Assembly (NCBI GenBank): GCA_947165085.1
Contig: CAMUZA010000003.1
Span: forward strand, 1-64,000
Direction: 5' to 3'
DNA: 64,000 nt
Source of the DNA: an uncultured Clostridia bacterium
GTDB lineage: Bacteria > Bacillota > Clostridia > Oscillospirales > Oscillospiraceae
Below the pieces are notes generated by a model. That model saw only the letters and a program-made list of their open reading frames with translations, had not been told where the DNA came from and did not search any database. Below are positions 7,929-17,107 of the stretch, in pieces. How positions within the stretch are numbered: the stretch's first letter is position 1; each line of letters starts with the position of its first letter. The translations under genes and the position numbers were made by a program.

Positions 7929-7970
7929 TGCGGTTAAACCGCAAATTTAATTCTTGCGGTATATCCGCAA
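7929..7970. promoter_or_regulatory. twin palindromes, candidate operators of the nucleoside transporter
   Basis: Two dyads share GCGG/CCGC arms: TGCGGTTAAACCGCA (7929-7943) and TTGCGGTATATCCGCAA (7954-7970). Their centres are 26 bases apart, and they end 24 bases before the lipoprotein start codon. The spacing and similarity suggest a dimeric repressor or activator binding twice; the protein is not identified. Confidence 0.5.
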
Positions 7971-7994
7971 ACAAAAACTATTGGAGGTAAGAAA

Positions 7995-9119
7995 ATGAAG
8001 AAACTTGTTGCTCTTCTGCTCGCCCTTGCGATGGTAGCCTGCCTGTTCGTGGGCTGCGGCGGCGATGCAGAGAAACCCGAAGACGCTAGTGGCGCGACTG
8101 CCGATCCTAACGTCGAAATCGACACCAGCATGAAGGTTGCATTTGTTACCGACGTCGGCAACATTGACGACCACTCCTTCAACCAGTACACCTATGAAGG
8201 TCTGACCACCTTCGGCGGCCTCTACGGCATTGACACTACGTACTACAAGCCGTCTGAAGACACCGATCAGGCTCGTATCGATGCCATCAACCAGGCGATC
8301 AATGACGGCTACAAGACCATCCTGATGGCTGGCTTCCTGTTTGGCCCGGCTTGCTACGCTTGCGCGAAGGAACACGCAGACGTGAACTTCCTGGCACTCG
8401 ACGTCAGCGAATTCGACCTCGGCCTTGCGGAAGGCGAAGCAGTTCCTGAAAATGTTTCCTTGATTATTTACAAGGAAGAGCAGGCTGGCTATCTGGCTGG
8501 CTATGCAGCTGTTAAGGCTGGCTACACCAAGCTCGGCTACTGCGGCGGCATGGCGGTTCCCGCTGTCGTTCGTTACGGCTACGGCTTCGTGCAGGGCGCT
8601 GACGCTGCTGCTAAGGAAGACGGTGCTGATGTTAGCATTAAGTACTGGTACTCCGGCGTTTTTGCTCCGAACGACGAGATCAAGACCAAGATGGACTCCT
8701 GGTATGTTGAGGGCACGGAAGTTGTCTTCGCATGCGGCGGTGCTATCTATCAGTCCGTCGTTGCCGCTGCTGAAGCGAACGAGGCTCTTGTGATCGGTGT
8801 CGACGTTGACCAGAGCAACATCTCTGACACTATCATCACTTCTGCTATGAAGGCTCTGTCCAACTCCGTCATTCGTGCCCTGACTGCTTGCGGCACCAAT
8901 GGTTGGAAGTGGCCGGCAGAGTATGCAGGTAAGTGCCAGTCCCTCGGCGCTGCTGAGGATTGCGTGGGTCTGCCCATGGCAACCAGCAAGCTGGGCGCGT
9001 TCGATCAGGCTGCCTATGATACGCTGTTCAAAGCGATCGCGGATGGCTCTGTCACCATCAACAATTCTTCTGATGCGGAAGCGCATCCCGAAGTTTCCAT
9101 CACTGTTGATTGGCAGTAA
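7995..9119 (+). CDS. BMP-family nucleoside-binding lipoprotein of an ABC importer
   Basis: The 374-residue protein starts with a lipoprotein signal (MKKLVALLLALAMVACLF, lipobox LFVGC), a short spacer rich in Asp/Glu/Ala, and then a BMP/PnrA-type periplasmic-binding fold: KVAFVTDVGNIDDHSFNQ, the EQAGYLAGYAAVKAG segment and CGGMAVPAVVRYGYGF. In relatives (PnrA of Treponema, NupN/YufN of Bacillus) this protein captures purine or general nucleosides at the cell surface. TTGGAGG gives ATG 7995. It lies between the salvage enzymes and the matching ATPase and permeases, although a strong terminator follows it. Confidence 0.92.
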   Translation: MKKLVALLLALAMVACLFVGCGGDAEKPEDASGATADPNVEIDTSMKVAFVTDVGNIDDHSFNQYTYEGLTTFGGLYGIDTTYYKPSEDTDQARIDAINQAINDGYKTILMAGFLFGPACYACAKEHADVNFLALDVSEFDLGLAEGEAVPENVSLIIYKEEQAGYLAGYAAVKAGYTKLGYCGGMAVPAVVRYGYGFVQGADAAAKEDGADVSIKYWYSGVFAPNDEIKTKMDSWYVEGTEVVFACGGAIYQSVVAAAEANEALVIGVDVDQSNISDTIITSAMKALSNSVIRALTACGTNGWKWPAEYAGKCQSLGAAEDCVGLPMATSKLGAFDQAAYDTLFKAIADGSVTINNSSDAEAHPEVSITVDWQ

Positions 9120-9130
9120 TCTCTAACTCA

Positions 9131-9160
9131 AAAGTGGCATCTTCGGATGCCACTTTTTTT
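9131..9160 (+). terminator. rho-independent terminator after the binding lipoprotein
   Basis: AAGTGGCATC (9132-9141) and GATGCCACTT (9146-9155) form a perfect 10-bp stem over a TTCG tetraloop, followed by TTTTT. It probably sets the binding protein in excess over the ABC subunits. Confidence 0.92.
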
Positions 9161-9309
9161 ATTTCTCTATGCTATGGCGGACATTGTGCTTGTATTTCAT
9201 GAATTTAACAAGGTATATCGAACACTTCATCATGAAGCTGCGTTTTGTGGATTACGACGAGAATCTCAAATTATGAGAAATATTTTTATAAATATTGCAT
9301 ACTTTTTTC

Positions 9310-9338
9310 TTGCTTTTATTACATTGATACGATATAAT
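9310..9338 (+). promoter_or_regulatory. sigma-A promoter of the ABC ATPase and permease genes
   Basis: TTGCTT (9310-9315), 17-base spacer, TATAAT (9333-9338), 48 bases before the ATPase start. It restarts transcription after the terminator at 9131-9160. Confidence 0.75.
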
Positions 9339-9385
9339 GTAAATAGCTTTTTGCGTTACTACAAGCAGAAAAGGAGTGAAAGGGT

Positions 9386-10957
9386 ATGGCCGAAAGCGAT
9401 CTTGCCAATGCGAAACTGCCCGACCAGGAAGATTATGCTATTGAGATGCTCAATATTACAAAGAAATTCCCGGGCATTATCGCAAACGACAATATTACTT
9501 TGCAGCTAAAACGAGGAGAAATTCACGCGTTACTTGGTGAAAACGGTGCAGGCAAATCAACGCTGATGAGCGTTCTGTTTGGCCTGTACCAGCCTGAAGA
9601 GGGTATTATCAAAAAGGACGGGAAAGTCGTTCAGGTTCGCAACCCGAACGATGCGACCGCACTCCATATCGGCATGGTGCATCAGCACTTCAAGCTGGTC
9701 GAGTGTTTTACTGTTTTGGATAATATCATTCTCGGCGTTGAAACAACGAAGATGGGTGTTCTTCAAAAGGCAGAGACCAGAAAGAAAGTCATGGCACTTT
9801 CCGAAAAGTATGGTCTGAGAATTGACCCGGACGCAAAGATCGAGGATATTTCCGTCGGCATGCAGCAGCGCGTCGAAATCCTGAAGATGCTCTACCGAGA
9901 CAATGAGATTCTGATTTTTGACGAGCCGACCGCCGTTTTGACTCCGCAGGAAATTGATGAGCTGATGGAGATCATGCGCAACTTTAAGGCTGAGGGCAAG
10001 TCCATCCTCTTCATTTCCCATAAGCTCTCAGAAATTATGGCGGTTTCCGACCGCTGCACAGTCTTGCGCAAAGGCAAGTATATCGGCACAGTCAACACTT
10101 GCGATACGACCGTCGAAGAGCTTTCTTCCATGATGGTCGGTCGATCGGTGCAGATGAAGGTCGAAAAAGAAGATGCAAAGCCCACGGATGTTGTTCTGGA
10201 GGTGGAAGGGGTTACCGTTCCTTCCAAGATTCACAAGAACAACGCAGTACAGAATGTTTCTTTCAAGGTCCGCCGCGGAGAGATCGTTTGTCTCGCAGGC
10301 ATTGAGGGCAATGGTCAGACACAGTTCATCCACGCATTGACCGGTCTCGATTCAGTCTCCTCCGGTAAAATCACCATGTGCGGACAAGACATCACGCACG
10401 CAAGCATTCGGAAGCGTTCTGAGCTTGGCATGAGCCATATCCCGGAAGACCGTCATAAGCACGGATTGATTCTGGATTTTTCCTTAGAGCAGAATCTTGT
10501 GCTGCAGCGTTTCAGGGATCCTGAATTCCAGAAAGCAGGCTTTATCAATTTTGGCGCTGTCAGAAAGTATGCGGAAAAGCTGATTGATAAGTTTGATATT
10601 CGTTCCGGTCAGGGTCCTATCACGACTGCGCGTGCGATGTCCGGCGGCAACCAGCAGAAGGCGATCGTCGCGCGAGAAATTGATAAGGGGCCGGAGCTTC
10701 TGGTCGCTGTTCAACCGACGCGCGGACTGGATGTTGGCGCAATCGAATACATTCACAAGCAGATCGTTGCAGAGCGCGATCGTGGCGTAGCGGTACTGCT
10801 GGTTTCTTTGGAGCTTGACGAGGTTATGGATCTGCCTGACCGCATCCTTGTTATGTATGAAGGCGAAATCGTTGGTGAGTTTGATCCGAAACAGGTCACT
10901 GTGGAAGAACTCGGTCTTTATATGGCCGGCGCAAAAAGAATGGAGGTGGCAGAATGA
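9386..10957 (+). CDS. nucleoside ABC transporter, double ATPase subunit
   Basis: A 523-residue protein with two fused ABC cassettes, as in sugar and nucleoside (CUT2/BMP) importers. Cassette 1: Walker [10 protein letters not shown], signature-like [11 protein letters not shown], Walker [13 protein letters not shown]. Cassette 2: degenerate Walker [10 protein letters not shown], signature [14 protein letters not shown] and [12 protein letters not shown] in place of a canonical Walker B. The degenerate second site is normal for this family. AAAAGGAG gives ATG 9386. The stop overlaps the next start by four bases (ATGA at 10954), so translation is coupled to the first permease. Confidence 0.95.
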   Translation: MAESDLANAKLPDQEDYAIEMLNITKKFPGIIANDNITLQLKRGEIHALLGENGAGKSTLMSVLFGLYQPEEGIIKKDGKVVQVRNPNDATALHIGMVHQHFKLVECFTVLDNIILGVETTKMGVLQKAETRKKVMALSEKYGLRIDPDAKIEDISVGMQQRVEILKMLYRDNEILIFDEPTAVLTPQEIDELMEIMRNFKAEGKSILFISHKLSEIMAVSDRCTVLRKGKYIGTVNTCDTTVEELSSMMVGRSVQMKVEKEDAKPTDVVLEVEGVTVPSKIHKNNAVQNVSFKVRRGEIVCLAGIEGNGQTQFIHALTGLDSVSSGKITMCGQDITHASIRKRSELGMSHIPEDRHKHGLILDFSLEQNLVLQRFRDPEFQKAGFINFGAVRKYAEKLIDKFDIRSGQGPITTARAMSGGNQQKAIVAREIDKGPELLVAVQPTRGLDVGAIEYIHKQIVAERDRGVAVLLVSLELDEVMDLPDRILVMYEGEIVGEFDPKQVTVEELGLYMAGAKRMEVAE

Positions 10958-12021
10958 GTCGGTTGAAATCCAACCCTGGATTCATTAGCATTTTAGCATC
11001 GCTTGCTTCGATTGTCATTGGCCTGCTGTTTGGCTTTATTTTGCTGCTTGTTTTGAATGCCAAGAATGCGCCTGCCGGTATGGCAAATATGCTGACGAAC
11101 GGCATTAAGGACATGGGCAACGTGCTTTACAACGCGATCCCGCTGATCATGGTTGGCCTTTCAGTCGCATTTGCTTTTAAGGTCGGCTGCTTTAACATCG
11201 GCGCTTCCGGTCAGTACACCATGGGCGCGGTATTTGCACTGTTTTGCGCGCTGAAATGGCAGCTTCCGTGGTATGTCTGTCTGCTTGCCGCAATTCTCGG
11301 CGGTGCTGTCTGGGGTATGTTCCCCGGCTTGTTTAAGTCACTGTTCAACGTGAATGAGGTCATTACTTCGATCATGATGAACTGGATCGGAATGAACGTC
11401 TCCGTCCTCTGGGTCTCCAACTTCAGCCAGATGTTGGCACCGAACCCGGACCGTACGATGGCGCTGGATGCTGGCAACCCAAGCGCAATTCTTCCCAAGG
11501 CCGGTTTAGATAGCCTCTACAGTTACCTCAATATCGGCATTATTATTGCAGTTATTGTTGCTGTCATTATGTGGGTTATCATCGCCAAAACGACCTTTGG
11601 TTATGAACTGCGTGCGTGCGGTCTGAACAAGAATGGCGCGATCTATGCCGGTATCAACGCGAAGCGTAACGTTGTTCTCTCCATGGTGATCGCCGGTGCA
11701 CTTGCCGGTCTCGGCGGTGGCTTGTACTACCTTACCGGCGGCGGTCAGTTCAAATTGGAAAAAGAGATACTCCCGATGGGCTTCAATGGTATTTCTGTTG
11801 CACTGCTTGCGAACTCTCACCCGATCGGATGTATTTTCAGCGCGATCTTTATCAGCTACTTGAAGCTGGGTGGTATCGCGATGCAGTCGCAAGGGTATGC
11901 AACGGAGGCAACCGATATTGTCACCGCTGTTATCATCTACCTGGCGGCGTTCAGCTTGCTCCTGAGGCTTACCATTATCAAGTTTTTCGGCAAAGAAAAG
12001 AAGGAGGTGGCAAAACAATGA
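10954..12021 (+). CDS. nucleoside ABC transporter permease 1
   Basis: A 355-residue membrane protein of the BPD_transp_2 (branched-chain/sugar/nucleoside permease) type with about eight to ten hydrophobic segments. Family landmarks are VGLSVAFAFKVGCFNIGASGQ and GYELRACGLNKNGAIYAGIN, the latter coupling helix contacting the ATPase. It overlaps the ATPase stop and its own stop overlaps the next permease start (ATGA at 12018), so the three subunits are translationally coupled. Counterpart of NupP/YufP of Bacillus. Confidence 0.93.
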   Translation: MSRLKSNPGFISILASLASIVIGLLFGFILLLVLNAKNAPAGMANMLTNGIKDMGNVLYNAIPLIMVGLSVAFAFKVGCFNIGASGQYTMGAVFALFCALKWQLPWYVCLLAAILGGAVWGMFPGLFKSLFNVNEVITSIMMNWIGMNVSVLWVSNFSQMLAPNPDRTMALDAGNPSAILPKAGLDSLYSYLNIGIIIAVIVAVIMWVIIAKTTFGYELRACGLNKNGAIYAGINAKRNVVLSMVIAGALAGLGGGLYYLTGGGQFKLEKEILPMGFNGISVALLANSHPIGCIFSAIFISYLKLGGIAMQSQGYATEATDIVTAVIIYLAAFSLLLRLTIIKFFGKEKKEVAKQ

Positions 12022-13019
12022 CAGCACCTGCTTGGGGTAGTATTATTAACTTGACGATTGCTTTTGCCGTTCCGCTTCTGCTGGTCGCCTTGGGCGGTAT
12101 GTATTCCGAGCGTTCCGGCATCATTAACATTGCACTTGACGGTATTATGATCATCGGTGCCTTAGTAAGTTGCCTGGTGCTTCGTGCAATGAGCAATGCC
12201 GGTTGGGGAAAAACGCTGCTGAGCAGCCAGTTTGGATTGCTGATTGCAGTGGTAGTTGCAGGCGTAAGCGGCATGGTTTTCTCCTTGCTTCTGGCATTTG
12301 CTGCAATAAATCTAAAGGCTGACCAGACAATCGGCGGCACTGCGCTGAACATCTTTGCACCTGCTTTCAGCGTGGTTATCGCATGGGCTGTCCAAGGTAA
12401 AGGTTTGACGGATATCGAGATTCCGAAGTGGGCGACTCTTGGCTACAAGGATCTGGGTATTTCCGGCGACGTGAAAGCGGATTTCCTGCCCAACTTGTTT
12501 AAATCGTTCCATATTACGGTTCCCATTGCGATTATTCTTTTGGCAGTTGCATGGTTTGTCTTGTACCGGACTCGCTTTGGATTGCGGCTGCGCGCTTGCG
12601 GCGAGCATCCGCAGGCTGCCGACTCTGTTGGTATCAATGTTTACAGAATGCGCTATTCCGGCGTTATGATTTCCGGTTTCCTCGGCGGCGTCGGCGGTTT
12701 GGCGTATGTCCTCGTTGCTGGCACTTCCTTTGGTGGTGACGTTGCCGGCTATGGCTTCCTTGCACTTGCTGTTATGATCTTCGGCAACTGGAATCCCGGT
12801 CGTATCTTGTTCAGTGCGCTGTTCTTTGCGCTCTTCAAGGTGGTTGCAACGCAGCATGCGCTCTTCCCGTTCCTGCCGAATTTCAAGGGCTTGAAAGAAG
12901 TTTCCTGCCTCTACAACTTGATTCCGTACATTTTCACCCTCGTGCTGCTGATTTTCACTTCCAAGAAGTCTCGTGCCCCGAAGGCAGAAGGTATCCCTTA
13001 CGACAAGGGAATGCGATAA
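12018..13019 (+). CDS. nucleoside ABC transporter permease 2
   Basis: A 333-residue second permease of the same family, partner of the preceding one. It shows LGGMYSERSGIINIALDGIM near the N-terminus and the coupling segment FGLRLRACGEHPQAADSVGIN. The start at ATG 12018 is preferred over upstream in-frame ATGs because AAGGAGGTGG (12001-12010) lies just upstream and it overlaps the previous stop. Counterpart of NupQ/YufQ. Confidence 0.93.
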   Translation: MTAPAWGSIINLTIAFAVPLLLVALGGMYSERSGIINIALDGIMIIGALVSCLVLRAMSNAGWGKTLLSSQFGLLIAVVVAGVSGMVFSLLLAFAAINLKADQTIGGTALNIFAPAFSVVIAWAVQGKGLTDIEIPKWATLGYKDLGISGDVKADFLPNLFKSFHITVPIAIILLAVAWFVLYRTRFGLRLRACGEHPQAADSVGINVYRMRYSGVMISGFLGGVGGLAYVLVAGTSFGGDVAGYGFLALAVMIFGNWNPGRILFSALFFALFKVVATQHALFPFLPNFKGLKEVSCLYNLIPYIFTLVLLIFTSKKSRAPKAEGIPYDKGMR

Positions 13020-13032
13020 ACTCAATTACAGC

Positions 13033-13064
13033 ATTGTCCTATCCCCGCTTGGGGATAGGACAAT
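13033..13064. terminator. perfect 14-bp hairpin after the transporter genes
   Basis: ATTGTCCTATCCCC (13033-13046) and its complement (13051-13064) close a GCTT loop. There is no T-tract, so it may be a weak terminator or an RNA 3'-end stabiliser before udk. Confidence 0.55.
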
Positions 13065-13204
13065 GACTGTTCATAGGAAAAATACAAACATAGGACCTGC
13101 GAAATTGCGCGGAAAAGAAGCCGGCGCATAGCCATAATGCGCCGGAAACCTGCAAGAAAGACTTTATACCATAAAAAAGACCTACCCCATACGGAGGATA
13201 TAAA

Positions 13205-13825
13205 ATGTCTAAAATTATTGTCATCGGCATTGCAGGCGGCTCCGGCAGCGGCAAGACGACCCTGATGAAAAATCTGATTGCACGCTTTCAGGACGACGTA
13301 ACTGTACTCAGCCATGATAATTACTACCGCCCCTACGAGGAGCTCAGCATTGAGGAGAGAAAGAAGGTCAACTACGACCATCCTGATGCTTTCGATACGG
13401 AAATGATGATCGAGCATCTGCGCCTGCTCAAAGCGGGGCAGGCGATTGATTGCCCGATTTATGACTATACGACCTATTCGCGCTGCAAGGAAACGACCCG
13501 CATCGAGCCGCGAAAGGTCATTTTGGTCGAAGGAATTCTGATTTTTGAGAATAAAGTGCTTTGCTCTCAGATGGATATCAAGATCTTCGTCGATACGGAC
13601 GCGGACGTGCGCCTGATCCGCAGGATTCGCCGCGACGTCGCAAAACGCGGCAGAAGTCTGGAATCCGTTCTGAATCAGTACCTTGCAACGGTCAAACCTA
13701 TGCACGAGCAGTTTGTCGAACCCAGCAAGAAGAACGCGGACGTCGTTGTTCTCGAGGGCGGCAAGAATCTGGTTGCGCTGGAAATGATCATCGACCGCAT
13801 TCAGCGGCATATCGACATGGAATAA
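13205..13825 (+). CDS. udk: uridine kinase
   Basis: Phosphorylates uridine and cytidine to the monophosphates in pyrimidine salvage. The 206-residue protein has the P-loop GIAGGSGSGKTTL at the N-terminus, LSHDNYYRPYEELS, the nucleoside-binding YDHPDAFD segment and the PIYDYTTYSR and ARG-rich lid IRRIRRDVAKRGRS. Length matches the family. CGGAGGATATAAAATG gives the start at 13205. Position after the nucleoside importer indicates immediate trapping of imported uridine and cytidine. Confidence 0.95.
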   Translation: MSKIIVIGIAGGSGSGKTTLMKNLIARFQDDVTVLSHDNYYRPYEELSIEERKKVNYDHPDAFDTEMMIEHLRLLKAGQAIDCPIYDYTTYSRCKETTRIEPRKVILVEGILIFENKVLCSQMDIKIFVDTDADVRLIRRIRRDVAKRGRSLESVLNQYLATVKPMHEQFVEPSKKNADVVVLEGGKNLVALEMIIDRIQRHIDME

Positions 13826-13838
13826 TGGTTTGCAGCAT

Positions 13839-14070
13839 AAAAGGGGTCAGGCTCTACAAGCCTGACCCCTTTTGAGCGTGTCAAAAAAGTCTTTTTGACA
13901 CGCTCGTGCGGATTTTCAAACTTAAAATCAGTTTGAAAATCCTGCTTGATTGAACGTGAAAGACAACCCTGACGGTTTTCTTTCACACTTTCTTTCCTTC
14001 CGAAGTACCCGCGCTCCGCGTTTTTTGACAGTCTGAAAAGGGGTCAGGCTCTACAAGCCTGACCCCTTTT
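13839..14070. repeat. cluster of palindromes bounded by two identical 35-bp hairpins
   Basis: The same 35-base palindrome (AAAAGGGGTCAGGCT-CTACA-complement) stands at 13839-13873 and 14036-14070. Between them are a perfect 14-bp hairpin (13874-13887 with 13892-13905), a perfect 12-bp hairpin (13911-13922 with 13930-13941) and a 13-bp hairpin with one mismatch (13956-13986). The outer copies have T-runs on both strands and serve as terminators for udk (plus) and the rhomboid-like gene (minus). Confidence 0.85.
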
Positions 14071-14075
14071 ATCGT

Positions 14076-14987
14076 CTATTGCACATGCGTGTGATTGTTG
14101 ATGTGGTCGATACAGTAGCAGAAGTAACCGGCACATTTAGAGCAATAGCGGAATTCGAGATCCGGACAGTCCGTATCCGTCCTGCCGCATACCGTACATT
14201 TGTGACGGTACGGGCGCTGGCCGGAGGGACCGCGGTAGTTGTTTGCCCAGTTCGGATTGGGCGTTGCTCTCGGCTCCGGAGCGGGTCTTCTCGGCGGCTG
14301 CTGATACGTGCGGCGGGGGACAAAGAGGTTTTTCACATTCCGCCCGAAGAAGAGAAAATAGTTCATCAATGCGATCAACGGCGCAGTGCCGTATACGACC
14401 AGAGCAATCCAGAAGCCATAGGTGTAAGCGGTTTGGCTTCTTGTGACCGCCAAAACGATTTCCAGCGCGGTCAGGGCAAGATCGACCAACGCCATCCAGC
14501 GCATTTTGATCGGAATGATCATGAACAGGTATACTCTCTGTTCCGGGATCAGCGTTGCGACGGCAAGGAACAGCGACACATTGATATAGGACGCGGAAAT
14601 ATAGATTGGGAATAAAAAGACGTACAGCAGGATTCCTGCGAGATCTGTCAGCAGCAGTCCGCAGAAATAGTAGAGATTGAACTTCAGCGTCCCCCAAGTA
14701 TTCTCCAGGATCTTGCCGATCCAGTAGTAGAAATACAGTGCGAGGAGCATGAATATCGGGTTGGAATAGCCCAGAAGAAATGTGAACGGATAGCTGAACA
14801 GACGCCAGACCTGACCGGAGAGGATGCTCGCGGCATCGAATCTCAAAAGCGCCGGAACGTTGCCGTTGAATAAGGAAATCACGAAGACAACCAGGCTGCC
14901 GATACCGATGTACAGCATGAGATTCGGAATGCCCTTGTTGCGGTTTCGGAACAGGAAGCGGTTTGCGTTGCGTTTCAGATTGCTCAT
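14076..14987 (-). CDS. rhomboid-fold membrane protein, probably catalytically inactive, with C-terminal zinc-ribbon
   Basis: A 303-residue protein with about six transmembrane helices resembling the rhomboid/Derlin fold: GQVWRLFSYPFTFLLG in loop 1, ENTWGTLKF in the position of the rhomboid E-x-x-W-G turn. The rhomboid catalytic Ser (GxSG) and His are not seen; the matching stretch is SYINVSLFLAVA. I therefore infer a pseudoprotease. After the membrane part comes a Pro/Arg-rich linker and a C-terminal CTVCGRTDTDCP...CSKC...CYC segment that could bind zinc. AAAGGAGGAAG precedes the start. It is divergent from ahcY and ends at a hairpin terminator. Confidence 0.65.
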   Translation of the reverse strand: MSNLKRNANRFLFRNRNKGIPNLMLYIGIGSLVVFVISLFNGNVPALLRFDAASILSGQVWRLFSYPFTFLLGYSNPIFMLLALYFYYWIGKILENTWGTLKFNLYYFCGLLLTDLAGILLYVFLFPIYISASYINVSLFLAVATLIPEQRVYLFMIIPIKMRWMALVDLALTALEIVLAVTRSQTAYTYGFWIALVVYGTAPLIALMNYFLFFGRNVKNLFVPRRTYQQPPRRPAPEPRATPNPNWANNYRGPSGQRPYRHKCTVCGRTDTDCPDLEFRYCSKCAGYFCYCIDHINNHTHVQ

Positions 14988-15070
14988 AGTCTTCCTCCTT
15001 TGGGAATGCTCCTATTGTAACGGATTTTCCTGCGCTTGTCTATAAACTTTCTTTGAATTTTGTCTGAAGA

Positions 15071-15099
15071 TTGAAAAAAGGCGCTTGCTATGCTATGAT
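15071..15099 (+). promoter_or_regulatory. sigma-A promoter of ahcY
   Basis: TTGAAA (15071-15076), 17-base spacer, TATGAT (15094-15099), 28 bases before the ahcY start. Confidence 0.75.
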
Positions 15100-15126
15100 A
15101 AAAAGAGATAATTTGGAGGTAATGTC

Positions 15127-16371
15127 ATGAGCCACGTCAGAAATACGTCCCTCGCCGCCTACGGCAGAATGAAAATTGAGTGGGTGCGCGATTTTATGCC
15201 CGCGCTGGTCGCGATCCGCGAGAGGTTTGAGCGGGAAAAGCCCTTTGCGGGCAAGAAGATCACCATTTCCATCCACATGGAGGCAAAGACCGCATTTTTG
15301 GCGCTCTGCCTTGCCGCGGGCGGCGCAGAGGTTCACGCGACCGGCTGCAATCCTTTGTCCACACAGGACGACGTTGCCGCGGGACTGGCGTCCATGGGCG
15401 TTGCAACCTACGCGATGCACGGCGTAGACGCGGAAGAGTACCGTCAGCTCCTGGTCGAAGCGTTGTCCTGCCACCCCGATCTGATTATTGACGACGGCGG
15501 CGACCTTTTAGACCTCCTGAGCGGAGAATATGCGCATCTGGGCGACAACATCATCGGCGGCGCGGAGGAGACGACCACCGGCATCCACCGGCTGTACGCC
15601 CGCGAGAAAGAGGGACTGCTGCCCTTCCCGATGATGAACGTCAACGACGCCAAGTGCAAGCACTACTATGATAACAAGTACGGCACCGGCCAGTCCGTCT
15701 GGGACGCGATCATGCACACGACCAACCTGTTGGTCGCGGGAAAAACCGTCGTGATCGCGGGCTACGGCTACTGCGGACGCGGCGTTGCGATGCGCGCAAG
15801 GGGCATGGGAGCGAACGTGATCGTCACGGAAATCGACCCCATCAAAGCATTGGAAGCGTCGATGGACGGCTGCCGCGTCATGCCGATGGACGAGGCCGCG
15901 CCGCAGGGCGATATCTTCATCACGATGACCGGCTGCCGCGACGTGATCACCCGCCGCCATTTTGAAGTCATGAAGAACAACGCCTTCCTCTCCAACGCCG
16001 GCCACTTCAACGTGGAGGTCAACGGCGAGGAACTGGAAGAAATGGCGGTGCGCGTCTTCAAGCGCCGCAACGACATCGTTGGCTACGAGCTGCCCGACGG
16101 CAGAGTGCTGAATCTGCTCGCGGAAGGGCGACTGGTCAACCTCGCCTCCGGCAACGGTCATCCGGCGGAGATCATGGACACGAGCTTCGCCGTGCAGGCG
16201 CTCTCGCTGGAGTACATGCTCAAGCACGGCGCGGCGATGGAAAAGCGGGTCTACGAGGTGCCGCGCGAGATCGACGACGCGGTCTCCCGCCTCAAGCTCG
16301 ACGGCGCAGGCTTTAAGATTGACGTCCTCACGCCCGAACAGGAGGCGTACCTCTCCGGCTGGAAAGTGTAA
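15127..16371 (+). CDS. ahcY: adenosylhomocysteinase (SAH hydrolase)
   Basis: NAD-dependent hydrolysis of S-adenosylhomocysteine to adenosine and homocysteine, which relieves product inhibition of methyltransferases. The 414-residue protein is the shorter bacterial/archaeal form. Visible landmarks: HMEAKTAFLALCL, TGCNPLSTQDDVAAGL, IIDDGGDLL, GGAEETTTGIHRLYA, the NAD-binding GYGYCGRGVAMRARGMGA and SNAGHFNVEV. The C-terminus ends PEQEAYLSGWKV rather than the YRY end of long forms. ATTTGGAGGTAATGTC sets the start at ATG 15127. Adenosine released here can feed the neighbouring nucleoside genes. Monocistronic with its own promoter. Confidence 0.93.
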   Translation: MSHVRNTSLAAYGRMKIEWVRDFMPALVAIRERFEREKPFAGKKITISIHMEAKTAFLALCLAAGGAEVHATGCNPLSTQDDVAAGLASMGVATYAMHGVDAEEYRQLLVEALSCHPDLIIDDGGDLLDLLSGEYAHLGDNIIGGAEETTTGIHRLYAREKEGLLPFPMMNVNDAKCKHYYDNKYGTGQSVWDAIMHTTNLLVAGKTVVIAGYGYCGRGVAMRARGMGANVIVTEIDPIKALEASMDGCRVMPMDEAAPQGDIFITMTGCRDVITRRHFEVMKNNAFLSNAGHFNVEVNGEELEEMAVRVFKRRNDIVGYELPDGRVLNLLAEGRLVNLASGNGHPAEIMDTSFAVQALSLEYMLKHGAAMEKRVYEVPREIDDAVSRLKLDGAGFKIDVLTPEQEAYLSGWKV

Positions 16372-16508
16372 GGCGGCCGGAAACTGTTGTAGTATAACGA
16401 AAAGGGGGGAATCATGCGGCCATTCAAAAAGAGAATCCTGTTGAGAACTTGTTTGAAGTTTTGCAGCAATACCTTTACCATTGAATTTCAGTAGGAGGAT
16501 AATTGTCC
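16372..16508 (+). other. left border of the Rhs-cassette array with fragmentary frames
   Basis: A 26-codon frame starts at ATG 16414 (MRPFKKRILL) after AAGGGGGG; in another frame a start-less C-terminal-like peptide (HAAIQKENPVENLFEVLQQ, ending at 16466) can be read. Neither is convincing alone; the second could be the tail of a lost toxin whose immunity gene follows. Confidence 0.25.
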
Positions 16509-16991
16509 ATGAGAATTCTAAGGCGCAGTTCGGAAATAATGATTGCATTTCTTCTGATTCTTTGCTTATCTGCCTGCAATCTCGAAAAAGGAGCATCAGT
16601 ATCCGATGCTCCTGATACAATGATGCGTGATAATTCGGGAGACGATACTGAGAAAAGCGATGATGTAATAATTCAAGAATTGATTGAAGCAGAGTTTCTA
16701 AAAAATGGGTATACAGACGCCAAACGCTTGGCTTCTACATATTATTGCAGTTATTTGCGTGGCCTTTTGGCCTCCGAAGATGCCGACGGAAATGATATAG
16801 AAACGGTAAGGATCGCAGATTTTCCGGAAGACTTAGAAAGCAAATCAGCTTCTGTTAATTATGCAGTCGTGCTGATTTGCAAAGACGGTACGCAGTATAC
16901 TATTGCGATTACTGATCCGGGTACGCTGTCCGGAGAGGAAGCATTATACAAAAATGGAGAGCAAGTATATCAACAATGGCTGATTCGATAA
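16509..16991 (+). CDS. small lipoprotein, probable orphan immunity protein
   Basis: A 160-residue secreted lipoprotein: MRILRRSSEIMIAFLLILC followed by lipobox LSAC, an acidic linker, and an alpha/beta domain of about 110 residues that I do not recognise. GTAGGAGGA at 16491-16498 supports ATG 16509 (an in-frame TTG at 16503 would be only 4 bases away). It has the same size and architecture as the lipoproteins that follow each toxin cassette in 17-30 kb, but no Rhs-core cassette precedes it. I infer an immunity gene whose toxin was lost. Confidence 0.55.
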   Translation: MRILRRSSEIMIAFLLILCLSACNLEKGASVSDAPDTMMRDNSGDDTEKSDDVIIQELIEAEFLKNGYTDAKRLASTYYCSYLRGLLASEDADGNDIETVRIADFPEDLESKSASVNYAVVLICKDGTQYTIAITDPGTLSGEEALYKNGEQVYQQWLIR

Positions 16992-17083
16992 TCATTCAAA
17001 GTTCAATCAGGCGGCGTTCTTTGACTGAGTATACCTTTTAGTTTACACGGGCAGTCCATAAGTCAGATTAATATTCCTCATCA

Positions 17084-17107
17084 AGGAATCAGGGAAACCT
17101 GACTCCT
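17084..17107. repeat. cassette-boundary hairpin, unit 1
   Basis: AGGAATCAGG-GAAA-CCTGACTCCT, a 10-bp stem with one wobble, the diverged first member of the hairpin family found before most cassettes. Confidence 0.6.

Noticed and set aside
15508-16620. 370-residue minus-strand frame over ahcY
   Set aside because: Shadow of ahcY; no start signal.
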